8,081 nucleotides of DNA from Methylococcaceae bacterium (GTDB lineage: Bacteria; Pseudomonadota; Gammaproteobacteria; Methylococcales; Methylomonadaceae), in contig CANNNN010000111.1 in assembly GCA_947506075.1 (NCBI GenBank), positions 1-8,081 of the forward strand. The letters run 5' to 3'. Shown one piece after another: positions 1 to 5,521 of the stretch (its first letter is position 1; each line of letters begins with the position of its first letter). The notes beneath the pieces are model-generated. The model did no database searches. It was given only the letters and a program-made list of their open reading frames with translations, and was not told the origin of the DNA. The position numbers and the translations under genes were made by a program.

Positions 1-206
1 AGCTTCAGCCTGTTTGGCTTCAGCTTTAGCCTGTGCGGCAGCTTCCGCTTTGGCTTTAGCCGCTTCGGCCTTGGCTTGCTCGGCGGCCTCGGCTTTCGCC
101 TGAACAGCTTCAGCCTGTTTGGCTTCAGCTTTAGCCTGTGCGGCAGCTTCCGCTTTGGCTTTAGCCGCTTCGGCCTTGGCTTGCTCGGCGGCCTCGGCTT
201 TCGCCT
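1..206 (-). repeat. Perfect 105-bp tandem duplication inside tolA domain II
   Basis: Bases 1-101 are identical to bases 106-206, giving a tandem repeat with a period of 105 bp (35 codons, in frame). The unit encodes a helical Ala/Lys/Glu/Gln segment beginning AKAEAAEQAKAEAAKAKAEA. The left copy reaches the window edge, so further copies may lie outside. Smaller AKAEA-type pentads recur within each unit. Identity at the nucleotide level, including silent positions, suggests a recent duplication or continuing gene conversion rather than selection on the protein alone. Confidence 0.95.
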
Positions 207-633
207 TGGCAGTTGCAGCGCTTTTTGCTTCTGCTCGTTCCTGCGCTTTAGCTTCTGCCTTGGCAGCCTCAGCTTTCGCTAACTCGACAGCTTCTGCTTT
301 CGCCTTAAGGGCCTCGGCTTGTTTTTCTTTGACCTTAGCTTTTTCTGTTTCCGCCCGCTTTAATGCGCGCTCAGCTTCAGGATTAGTTGCCGGCTCTTGC
401 GCCACAGTCTCTTCAGTGGGACTTTGAGCCGGTTTTACAGGTGCTACTGTGGGCTCAGCTGGACTATTGACCTTAGACTCATCAACAATCTCAGCATGAA
501 TAATGTCCGGTACAAATTCCGGCTCTATTTTATCCGGCTTTAAGAGTGCGCTTAAGCCAAACAAGCCTAGAATCGTAAGATGCAAAGCCAGGGCCAGAAT
601 AATAGGCCATGAATATCTCTTTTTGCTATCCAT
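1..633 (-). CDS. tolA: Tol-Pal system protein TolA, N-terminal part (cut by window edge)
   Basis: TolA is the inner-membrane protein that spans the periplasm and links the TolQR motor to the outer membrane (Pal/TolB), helping envelope constriction and integrity. The visible 211 codons run from an ATG at 633 to the left edge with no stop, so the C-terminal part is missing. Residues about 9-31 form one membrane segment after a short basic cytoplasmic start (MDSKKRYSW). Residues about 35-80 are acidic and proline-containing. From about residue 85 the chain is almost entirely Ala, Lys, Glu and Gln, as expected for the long helical domain II. That tract carries a perfect 35-residue duplication. 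His18 matches the essential membrane His of E. coli TolA (H22), but the Ser four residues before it is Ala here. The gene starts 6 nt after the tolR stop, so it is surely cotranscribed with tolQR. Identification rests on context plus architecture, since domain II is low complexity. Confidence 0.93.
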   Translation of the reverse strand, partial: MDSKKRYSWPIILALALHLTILGLFGLSALLKPDKIEPEFVPDIIHAEIVDESKVNSPAEPTVAPVKPAQSPTEETVAQEPATNPEAERALKRAETEKAKVKEKQAEALKAKAEAVELAKAEAAKAEAKAQERAEAKSAATAKAKAEAAEQAKAEAAKAKAEAAAQAKAEAKQAEAVQAKAEAAEQAKAEAAKAKAEAAAQAKAEAKQAEA

Positions 634-639
634 CGAAAT

Positions 640-1083
640 TTATTGTTCACCCGACTTAGTCATTAAACCCACGCTGGACACGCCGGCATTTTTTAATCCC
701 GCCATCAGCGTAACCACTACACCGTACTCAATGCCCTTGTAAGCGCCGATCAAAACCTGTGTTTTGGGTTTTTTACTTAACACCGCCATCACCCGACCCT
801 CAACCTCTTCGGGCTGGATCTGCTCGGGTTCCTGATCATCAATAATAATATAATATTGGCTTTGCTCATCAATTTTCACAACAACCGGCAAATTATCCCC
901 ATCCGCTTCTACGGTTGCCGATTCAGCTTGCGGCAACTCGACATCCACACCAGTTTGCAGCATCGGCGTGGTTATCATGAAAATAATCAACAAGACCAAG
1001 GTTACGTCAATGTAAGGAACCACATTGATTTCTGCCATAGGCTTACGGCGCCCGTTTTTTCTACCCATCTGTGGCGCGCTCAT
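640..1083 (-). CDS. tolR: Tol-Pal system protein TolR (ExbD/TolR family)
   Basis: TolR is the partner of TolQ in the proton-driven inner-membrane motor that energises TolA. The 147-residue product is close to the usual length (E. coli 142). A basic cytoplasmic N-terminus (GRKNGRRKP) is followed by the family signature AEINVVPYIDVTLVLLIIFM, with a single membrane helix at about 24-40 and the proton-carrying Asp at residue 26 (equivalent to E. coli D23). The rest is the periplasmic ExbD/TolR domain, with a VDVELPQA stretch just after the membrane. The ATG at 1083 overlaps the tolQ stop as ATGA (1080-1083), which fixes the start and implies translational coupling. An AAAGG lies about 15 nt upstream inside tolQ. 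ExbD is the main alternative, but the ybgC-tolQ-tolR-tolA order supports TolR. Confidence 0.96.
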   Translation of the reverse strand: MSAPQMGRKNGRRKPMAEINVVPYIDVTLVLLIIFMITTPMLQTGVDVELPQAESATVEADGDNLPVVVKIDEQSQYYIIIDDQEPEQIQPEEVEGRVMAVLSKKPKTQVLIGAYKGIEYGVVVTLMAGLKNAGVSSVGLMTKSGEQ

Positions 1084-1757
1084 TTTTGATGTGCCTGCCT
1101 TTGCAACAATACGACGAACTCTTCGACAAACAGTTCATAACGGCCGGTCAACCTATCCAGTCGTGTAGAAAAACGGTTATACGCAATTACGGCCGGGATC
1201 GCTGCAAACAGGCCGATGGCTGTTGCAATCAAGGCTTCGGCAATACCCGGCGCTACTTGTGCCAAGGTCGCCTGTTTGACATTGCCTAAGGACATGAAGG
1301 AATTCATGATACCCCAAACCGTGCCGAATAAACCGATATAGGGACTGATAGAGCCGACTGTCGCAAGAAATGCCAGATGCTCATCCAGTCGTTCCAGTTC
1401 ACGGGATAATTCGATACGCATGACCCGCTGCGCACTTTCCACCTGCACACCCGGCTCCACATTGCCGGCTTGGCGCATCCGGGAAAATTCCTTATAGCCA
1501 GCCAGAAATATTTTCTCTATCCCTTCGGGTTCAAAATCCTTGGCCGCCAGTTTTCGATAAAGTTCGGCCAAGACCACGCCGGACCAAAACTGCTTTTCAA
1601 ATTCGTCGGTGATTTCTATCGCCCGACCCAGTTCTTTACGTTTGGTAAATATAAAAGTCCACGATGACACCGATGCTGCCAACAATATCAGCATCACGAA
1701 CTGAACAACGAAGCTGGCTTCTTTAATTAAATGGAAAATCGATAAATCAGTATTCAT
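1080..1757 (-). CDS. tolQ: Tol-Pal system protein TolQ (ExbB/TolQ/MotA proton channel family)
   Basis: TolQ is the inner-membrane channel subunit that, with TolR, uses the proton motive force to drive TolA. The product has 225 residues (E. coli 230). Three membrane helices are visible: about 16-37, about 131-155 (LATVGSISPYIGLFGTVWGI) and about 168-192 (VAPGIAEALIATAIGLFAAI). The large loop between helices 1 and 2 is charged and cytoplasmic. Thr146 and Thr179 fall where E. coli TolQ has its pore threonines T145 and T178. The ATG at 1757 lies inside the end of ybgC, giving an 11-bp overlap, and the stop overlaps the tolR start by 4 bp. No strong separate ribosome-binding site is seen, consistent with coupled translation. 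Confidence 0.97.
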   Translation of the reverse strand: MNTDLSIFHLIKEASFVVQFVMLILLAASVSSWTFIFTKRKELGRAIEITDEFEKQFWSGVVLAELYRKLAAKDFEPEGIEKIFLAGYKEFSRMRQAGNVEPGVQVESAQRVMRIELSRELERLDEHLAFLATVGSISPYIGLFGTVWGIMNSFMSLGNVKQATLAQVAPGIAEALIATAIGLFAAIPAVIAYNRFSTRLDRLTGRYELFVEEFVVLLQRQAHQK

Positions 1758-2163
1758 GTAGTGTCTGCTCTAAGATTGCTTTAAATAAGGTTTCAAAAAT
1801 GATTTTAGGACGCAGGGTTTGTGCATCCAGACAGGCAATCCTAATACTGCCTTTGCATAACACATCCTCGCCCCGCGTAATGACTTGCTCAAACGTAAGA
1901 CTGACTTTTTTAGCCATACTCACCTTTGCACTTACTTGTAATTGTTCATTGAATCGGGCCGGACTCAAATAATCGACCTGCACGGAACGCACCACAAAAA
2001 TGATGCCCTCATTAACGATCAGCTCATCCTGTTCATAACCCATGGCCCTGAGCATTTCGGTTCTGGCCCGTTCAAAATATTTCAGATAGTTGGCGTAATA
2101 CACCACGCCACCTGCATCGGTATCCTCATAATAAACGCGTACCGGCCAGATAAAATTATTCAT
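1747..2163 (-). CDS. ybgC: YbgC family acyl-CoA thioesterase, Tol-Pal associated
   Basis: This is a hotdog-fold acyl-CoA thioesterase, usually the first gene of the tol-pal cluster. E. coli YbgC hydrolyses acyl-CoAs and has been linked to phospholipid-related proteins, but its exact role in the cluster is unsettled. I chose the ATG at 2163, giving 138 residues beginning MNNFIWPVRVYYEDTDAGG. This lines up with the E. coli start (134 aa), and Asp16 matches the catalytic D18 of the YYEDTDAGG motif. YYANYLKYFERARTEML and a later FVVRSVQVDYLSPAR complete the family signature. A nine-codon extension to a GTG at 2190 is possible, but it runs through an intergenic repeat and adds nothing conserved. 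The gene ends inside tolQ with an 11-bp overlap. The 137-bp gap upstream is the likeliest site for a local promoter, but I see only a weak -10-like element (CATAAT on the minus strand, 2193-2198). Confidence 0.95.
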   Translation of the reverse strand: MNNFIWPVRVYYEDTDAGGVVYYANYLKYFERARTEMLRAMGYEQDELIVNEGIIFVVRSVQVDYLSPARFNEQLQVSAKVSMAKKVSLTFEQVITRGEDVLCKGSIRIACLDAQTLRPKIIFETLFKAILEQTLHEY

Positions 2164-2178
2164 ACTTAATATTTTTTG

Positions 2179-2246
2179 CCACAGATACACAGATTATGAA
2201 ATAACTCTTTAGACTGCTTTTAAATATGCCATACATTTAATCTGTG
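2179..2246. repeat. CACAGAT octamer cluster: tandem pair plus inverted copy
   Basis: Two tandem octamers, cacagata (2180-2187) and cacagatt (2188-2195), are followed 43 bp later by the reverse complement aatctgtg (2239-2246). With one flanking base the outer pair is a perfect 9-bp inverted repeat, cacagatta / taatctgtg (2188-2196 and 2238-2246). From memory, ccacagat-acacagatt motifs occur as dispersed intergenic repeats in many bacterial genomes, so this may be a remnant of such an element rather than an operator. Confidence 0.6.
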
Positions 2247-2247
2247 A

Positions 2248-2271
2248 CCTGTCCCGAGCGCAGCCGAAGGG
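2248..2271. repeat. Dispersed intergenic repeat-like motif (cctgtcccgag...ccgaaggg)
   Basis: This 24-bp GC-rich motif sits in an otherwise AT-leaning gap. It closely resembles, from memory, the common cctgtcctgagc...tcgaaggg family found between genes in very many bacteria; when read as protein it gives the recurrent spurious peptide CPERSRR, which it also does here. It has only a short imperfect stem (ccc/ggg ends), so I would not call it a terminator. Assignment is by resemblance and needs a copy count in the genome. Confidence 0.6.
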
Positions 2272-2300
2272 ATTTGCGGCGTTTATTTATTGCGCAGCAA

Positions 2301-3335
2301 TTACTCAAACAAATCCTCAGTCACTCCCAGGTGCTTAGGAGCTTGCAAGCCAAAATGCAGATACGCATTCTGGGTCAGTACACGGCCTCGCGGGGTGCGC
2401 ATAATAAAACCCTGTTGCAGCAAATAGGGCTCCACGACGTCTTCGATGGTGCCCCGTTCTTCACTGATCGCAGCGGCCAGTGTGTCCAGACCCACTGGAC
2501 CACCGGCAAAATTCTCAATCATCGCTAACAGCAGTTTGCGGTCCAAGGAATCAAAACCGTTATTATCCACTTTCAGCATTTCCAAAGCCTTAAACGACAG
2601 CTCTTCGGTAATCGTGCCATTGCCTTTTACCTCCGCGTAGTCTCTCACCCGGCGCAGCAATCTGTTGGCAATGCGCGGCGTACCGCGAGAGCGTCTGGCT
2701 ATTTCATAAGCGCCACGCGGTTCCATTGCAATGCCCAACACCTTGGCGGAACGCTCTGCAATGCTCGCCAACTCTTCGACCGTGTAAAACTCCAATCGCT
2801 GCACAATGCCAAAACGATCGCGCAACGGCGAGGTCAGCAAACCGGCGCGGGTAGTTGCGCCAACCAGCGTAAACGGCGGCAAATCCAGCTTGATCGACCG
2901 GGCCGCCGGGCCTTCGCCTATCATCAAATCCAACTGATAATCTTCCATCGCCGGATATAAAATCTCTTCAACCGCCGGACTCAAGCGATGTATTTCATCG
3001 ATAAACAACACATCATGGGGCTCAAGATTGGTCAACAAAGCGGCTAAATCGCCTGCTTTATCGAGCACCGGCCCCGAAGTCTGGCGAATTTTAACACACA
3101 TTTCGGCGGCTATGATATTAGCCAGGGTCGTTTTACCTAATCCGGGTGGACCAAAAATCAGCACATGATCCAGCGCTTCTTTCCGCGCAGTTGCCGCCTG
3201 GATAAAAATCTCCATTTGCTCGCGCAATTCTTTTTGGCCGATATAATCGGCCAGACGTTTCGGTCGAATAGCCCTATCCTGGCGCTCTTCATCTGAATGA
3301 CTGTTAGCAGTCACCATGCGATCGCTTTCTATCAT
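2301..3335 (-). CDS. ruvB: Holliday junction branch migration ATPase RuvB
   Basis: RuvB is the AAA+ motor that, loaded by RuvA, pumps DNA through Holliday junctions during recombinational repair. The product has 344 residues, slightly longer than E. coli (336) because of a C-terminal tail ending VTEDLFE. The N-terminal RAIRPKRLADYIGQ is typical. Walker A is GPPGLGKT at 62-69, Walker B is DEIH at 113-116, sensor 1 is in GATTRAG (159-165), and the LRDRF segment (171-175) carries the arginine finger at Arg174. The C-terminal winged-helix DNA-binding domain includes GGPVGLDTLAAAISEE and the FIMRTPRGRVLT stretch. The start MIESDR matches the E. coli start (MIEADR), and the ATG overlaps the ruvA stop as ATGA (3332-3335), with AAGG about 9 nt upstream. 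It forms a tight operon with ruvA and ruvC. Confidence 0.99.
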   Translation of the reverse strand: MIESDRMVTANSHSDEERQDRAIRPKRLADYIGQKELREQMEIFIQAATARKEALDHVLIFGPPGLGKTTLANIIAAEMCVKIRQTSGPVLDKAGDLAALLTNLEPHDVLFIDEIHRLSPAVEEILYPAMEDYQLDLMIGEGPAARSIKLDLPPFTLVGATTRAGLLTSPLRDRFGIVQRLEFYTVEELASIAERSAKVLGIAMEPRGAYEIARRSRGTPRIANRLLRRVRDYAEVKGNGTITEELSFKALEMLKVDNNGFDSLDRKLLLAMIENFAGGPVGLDTLAAAISEERGTIEDVVEPYLLQQGFIMRTPRGRVLTQNAYLHFGLQAPKHLGVTEDLFE

Positions 3336-3943
3336 CTTACCGAACCTTGCAAGGCCAGCCGGATGATATCTTCACAGCTTTTACCTTCGGCGCTGATATT
3401 TTGCACCATTTTACCGGCATCCAGTGGCTTATAGCCCAAGGAACACAAGGCGCTGATCGCTTCCTGTTTTGGATTGGCGACACGTTGAACTTTAGCTACA
3501 CTGCTCGTTGCGGAATCGACTGTTCCGGATGCATCACTCAGATCCGGCAAGCGGTCGCGCATTTCGATAACCAGACGTTCTGCGGTCTTTTTACCAACGC
3601 CCGGCAAACGCACCAGGGCTTGGGTATCATTATTCTGGATACAGCGCTGGAATTCTTCGGCACTCTGGCCCGATAAAATCGCCAAAGCCAGCTTGGGGCC
3701 CACTCCATTGACCTTGATCAGCGTCCTGAACATAGCCTTATCGGCTTCGGTAGAAAAACCGAACAGGATATGTGCGTCTTCCCGAACCACCAGATGGGTG
3801 TGTAACAAAATTTCAGTGCCCAGAGCGGGCAGATTATAAAAGGTCGTCATCGGCGCTTCAAGCTCATAACCGACGCCATTTACATCCAGCATTAACAATG
3901 GCGGTGCTTTAAACGCCAGCTTCCCGCGCAGAAAACCGATCAT
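3332..3943 (-). CDS. ruvA: Holliday junction branch migration protein RuvA
   Basis: RuvA binds four-way junctions as a tetramer and recruits RuvB rings. The ATG at 3943 gives 203 residues, exactly the E. coli length, and begins MIGFLRGKL like the family. The open frame continues 17 codons upstream into ruvC, but that extension is not conserved. The N-terminal OB-fold (1-64) includes the VREDAHILFGF stretch with Glu55 and Asp56, the acidic pin residues that separate strands at the junction. Two helix-hairpin-helix motifs follow, VNGVGPKLALAIL (about 78-90) and LPGVGKKTAERLV (about 113-125). A flexible linker (about 133-157) leads to the C-terminal three-helix domain, which contacts RuvB (EAISALCSLGYKPLDA). 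ATGA overlaps join it to ruvC (3940-3943) and ruvB (3332-3335), so the three genes are probably cotranslated. Confidence 0.98.
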   Translation of the reverse strand: MIGFLRGKLAFKAPPLLMLDVNGVGYELEAPMTTFYNLPALGTEILLHTHLVVREDAHILFGFSTEADKAMFRTLIKVNGVGPKLALAILSGQSAEEFQRCIQNNDTQALVRLPGVGKKTAERLVIEMRDRLPDLSDASGTVDSATSSVAKVQRVANPKQEAISALCSLGYKPLDAGKMVQNISAEGKSCEDIIRLALQGSVR

Positions 3944-4434
3944 CGCAACAAGCCCTGCAACCGCAATGCAGTTTGCTGATAATGGGCATGACAAATGCTG
4001 ATGCCTAATGCATCGCTGGCATCGATTTGCAACTCGCCTTGAATATTTAACAGAATTTTCACCATGTGCTGAACCTGGTTTTTTTCGGCGCTGCCCTTGC
4101 CAACCACAGCCTGCTTGACTTGCCGGGCCGCATATTCAAACACCGCCAAGCCGGTCGTTTGTACCGCACAAATCGCCGCGCCCCGGGCCTGGCCGAGTTT
4201 AAGCGCCGAATCGGCATTTTTATGCATGAATACTTGTTCTATGGCCATTTGTTCAGGTTGATAGCGTTCGACAACTTCCACAATGCCGTCGAAGATTTGT
4301 TTGAGCCGATCAGGAAAATAATCAGCTTTAATCCGAATACTGCCGCTGGCGATGTATTTATAGCCATTTGCCGAGTCTTCGATAATTCCATAGCCGGTAA
4401 TTCTCGAACCGGGGTCTATCCCTAAAATTCGCAT
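3940..4434 (-). CDS. ruvC: Crossover junction endodeoxyribonuclease RuvC
   Basis: RuvC is the dimeric resolvase that nicks opposite strands of Holliday junctions. The product has 164 residues (E. coli 173), with the shortening at the C-terminus. The start MRILGIDPGSRITGYG is diagnostic. All four catalytic acidic residues of the RNase H-like fold are present at the E. coli positions: Asp7, Glu66 (in AIEQVFMHKN), Asp138 and Asp141 (in DASDALGIS). The ATG at 4434 is the only sensible start. An AGGA lies rather far upstream (about 14 nt), so initiation signals look weak. It is the first gene of ruvCAB and follows a 233-bp gap after yebC. No LexA-type box (ctgt-N8-acag) is seen in that gap. Confidence 0.98.
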   Translation of the reverse strand: MRILGIDPGSRITGYGIIEDSANGYKYIASGSIRIKADYFPDRLKQIFDGIVEVVERYQPEQMAIEQVFMHKNADSALKLGQARGAAICAVQTTGLAVFEYAARQVKQAVVGKGSAEKNQVQHMVKILLNIQGELQIDASDALGISICHAHYQQTALRLQGLLR

Positions 4435-4667
4435 CTAATATTAATCAATCCTAGTAGAATTTTTTATTGCTTCAGCCATTTATTCCAAAGCCAGATAGAG
4501 TCTAAATCGCGAACCTTTTTGGACTCTAAATATGACATAGACACGATTCTGGCGATAATCCTTTCGGTAACCTACGCGTCTTTAACAAATACATCGGGAA
4601 AATTAGATAATGGAATTGGCGCGCCTTTGCAGCCAATGATTCACAATGCGATGAATTTTGGCAGCTA
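4435..4667. other. Intergenic region yebC-ruvC, 233 bp, no gene seen
   Basis: This is the largest non-coding gap of the window. It holds an imperfect hairpin (4496-4528) enclosed by a 6-bp gccaga/tctggc inverted pair (4490-4495 and 4548-4553). The right part (about 4560-4667) shows no motif I recognise. Short open frames cross it on both strands, but they overlap the end of yebC, lack good starts and have unremarkable products. A ruvCAB promoter may lie here; no convincing -35/-10 pair is visible. Confidence 0.7.
4496..4528. repeat. Imperfect 11-bp inverted repeat (hairpin) upstream of ruvC
   Basis: tagagtctaaa (4496-4506) is the reverse complement of tttggactcta (4518-4528) except for one position, with an 11-nt loop. 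The mismatch is G-T on the plus strand and A-C on the minus strand, so an RNA made from the plus strand would fold better. No T-run follows on either strand, so a classical terminator is unlikely. It lies 62 bp upstream of the ruvC start. Confidence 0.55.
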
Positions 4668-5417
4668 TCAATCCAACCCGTCCATAATCTCGTCGCTGAT
4701 ATCCGCATTTGAATAGACATTCTGCACGTCATCCAGATCTTCCAATCTTTCTATCAAACGCATCATTTTTTCTGCGCCCTCGGCATCCAGATCAGTCATT
4801 GTCGCAGCCTGCATCGTGACTTCGGCATTATCCGGCTTAAAACCTGCGGCAACCAGCGCATCTTTAACTTCCAGATAGTTTTCCGGCGTGGTCATCACAT
4901 CCATCGAGCCGTCATCATTGGTGATCACATCGTCTGCACCTGCGTCCAATGCGGCTTCCATCAGCGCATCTTCATCGACTGCTCCGGGGGCATAACTGAT
5001 GATGCCGACCTTACTGAACATATAGGCCACGGAACCATCTGTACCCAGATTGCCGCCAGCTTTAGTAAAGGCATGACGCACTTCGCCAACGGTACGGTTA
5101 CGATTGTCAGTCAGACAATCGACCATGACCGCCGTGCCGCCTGGGCCGTAACCTTCATAGAGTACGACTTCGTAATTAACACCTTCCAGCGCACCTACCG
5201 CTTTTTTTACCGCCGTATCAATGGTATCGCGCCGCATGTTTGCGCCCAGCGCCTTATCAATAGCCGTCCGTAACGCCGAATTACTGGCAGGATCTGCACC
5301 GCCGGATTTTGCCGCGACAGTAATTTCACGCAGTATTTTGGTGAAAATCTTGCCGCGCAACGCGTCCTGACCAGCCTTGCGATGTTTAATATTAGCCCAC
5401 TTACTATGCCCAGCCAT
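4668..5417 (-). CDS. yebC: YebC/PmpR family protein (DUF28)
   Basis: YebC proteins are conserved in most bacteria. Members have been described as DNA-binding transcriptional regulators (PmpR type) and, more recently, as factors that relieve ribosome stalling; which role applies here cannot be read from sequence. The product has 249 residues (E. coli 246). The start MAGHSKWANIKHRKAGQDA is the family signature, followed by RGKIFTKILREITVAAK, YEGYGPGGTAVMVDCLTDNRNRT, and GGNLGTDGSVAYMFSK. The C-terminal part includes DLDDVQNVYSNADIS. The ATG at 5417 is preceded by AGAGAGAG three bases away (5421-5428 on the minus strand), a plausible though imperfect ribosome-binding site. Its place just before ruvC is common in Gammaproteobacteria. 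It is separated from serB by 104 bp. Confidence 0.98.
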   Translation of the reverse strand: MAGHSKWANIKHRKAGQDALRGKIFTKILREITVAAKSGGADPASNSALRTAIDKALGANMRRDTIDTAVKKAVGALEGVNYEVVLYEGYGPGGTAVMVDCLTDNRNRTVGEVRHAFTKAGGNLGTDGSVAYMFSKVGIISYAPGAVDEDALMEAALDAGADDVITNDDGSMDVMTTPENYLEVKDALVAAGFKPDNAEVTMQAATMTDLDAEGAEKMMRLIERLEDLDDVQNVYSNADISDEIMDGLD

Positions 5418-5457
5418 TTTCTCTCTCTAAATGCAGTTAGTTGATCCACGCAAGTTT

Positions 5458-5483
5458 GTCGGGTTACGTTACGCTAACCCGAC
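5458..5483. repeat. Perfect 9-bp inverted repeat, dispersed intergenic repeat type
   Basis: gtcgggtta (5458-5466) and taacccgac (5475-5483) form a perfect 9-bp stem around an 8-nt loop (cgttacgc), followed by ctacg. From memory, this closely matches a palindromic intergenic repeat (gtaggtcgggttagcg... on the other strand) found in many Proteobacteria. It occupies the serB-yebC gap. No T-run follows on the minus strand, so a role as serB terminator is unproven, though the hairpin could still stabilise mRNA ends. Next to it (about 5489-5520) the minus strand is purine-rich, with repeated ggcgaa/gggcgaa words. Confidence 0.75.
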
Positions 5484-5521
5484 CTACGCTCTTTTTCGCC
5501 CTTCGCCTTTAATCTTTAGCC

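Larger units (their letters stand above)
2164..2300. other. Intergenic region ruvB-ybgC with short repeat motifs
   Basis: This 137-bp non-coding gap follows the ruvB stop and precedes ybgC. It contains a CACAGAT-type repeat cluster and a second dispersed-repeat-like motif, annotated separately. No clear rho-independent terminator for ruvB and no good -35/-10 pair for ybgC can be seen. The part between the repeats is AT-rich (about 2196-2240), and any ybgC-tol promoter most likely lies there. Apparent plus-strand reading through the gap is not supported as coding. Confidence 0.8.

Noticed and set aside
1..206. Regular repeats that might suggest a CRISPR array
   Set aside because: The units abut with no unique spacers, keep the tolA reading frame and encode an Ala/Lys/Glu helix.
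76..427. Two plus-strand open frames rich in Phe/Leu/Ser or Ala opposite tolA
   Set aside because: They are low-complexity mirror frames of the tolA repeat tract, overlap each other, and have no initiation context or family resemblance.
2164..2190. Nine-codon GTG-started extension of YbgC
   Set aside because: It reads through an intergenic repeat, while the ATG at 2163 aligns with the family start.
2244..2528. Plus-strand frame starting MTCPERSRR
   Set aside because: It begins in a dispersed repeat known for producing such spurious peptides and then runs antisense through ruvB.
3944..3994. 17-codon N-terminal extension of RuvA
   Set aside because: The extension lies within ruvC coding DNA and is not part of the family. 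The ATG at 3943 gives the exact E. coli length and start.
4519..4732. Open frames on both strands across the yebC-ruvC gap (65 and 68 codons)
   Set aside because: Both overlap the conserved end of yebC, have poor starts and show no recognisable domain. They are chance frames or too weak to call.
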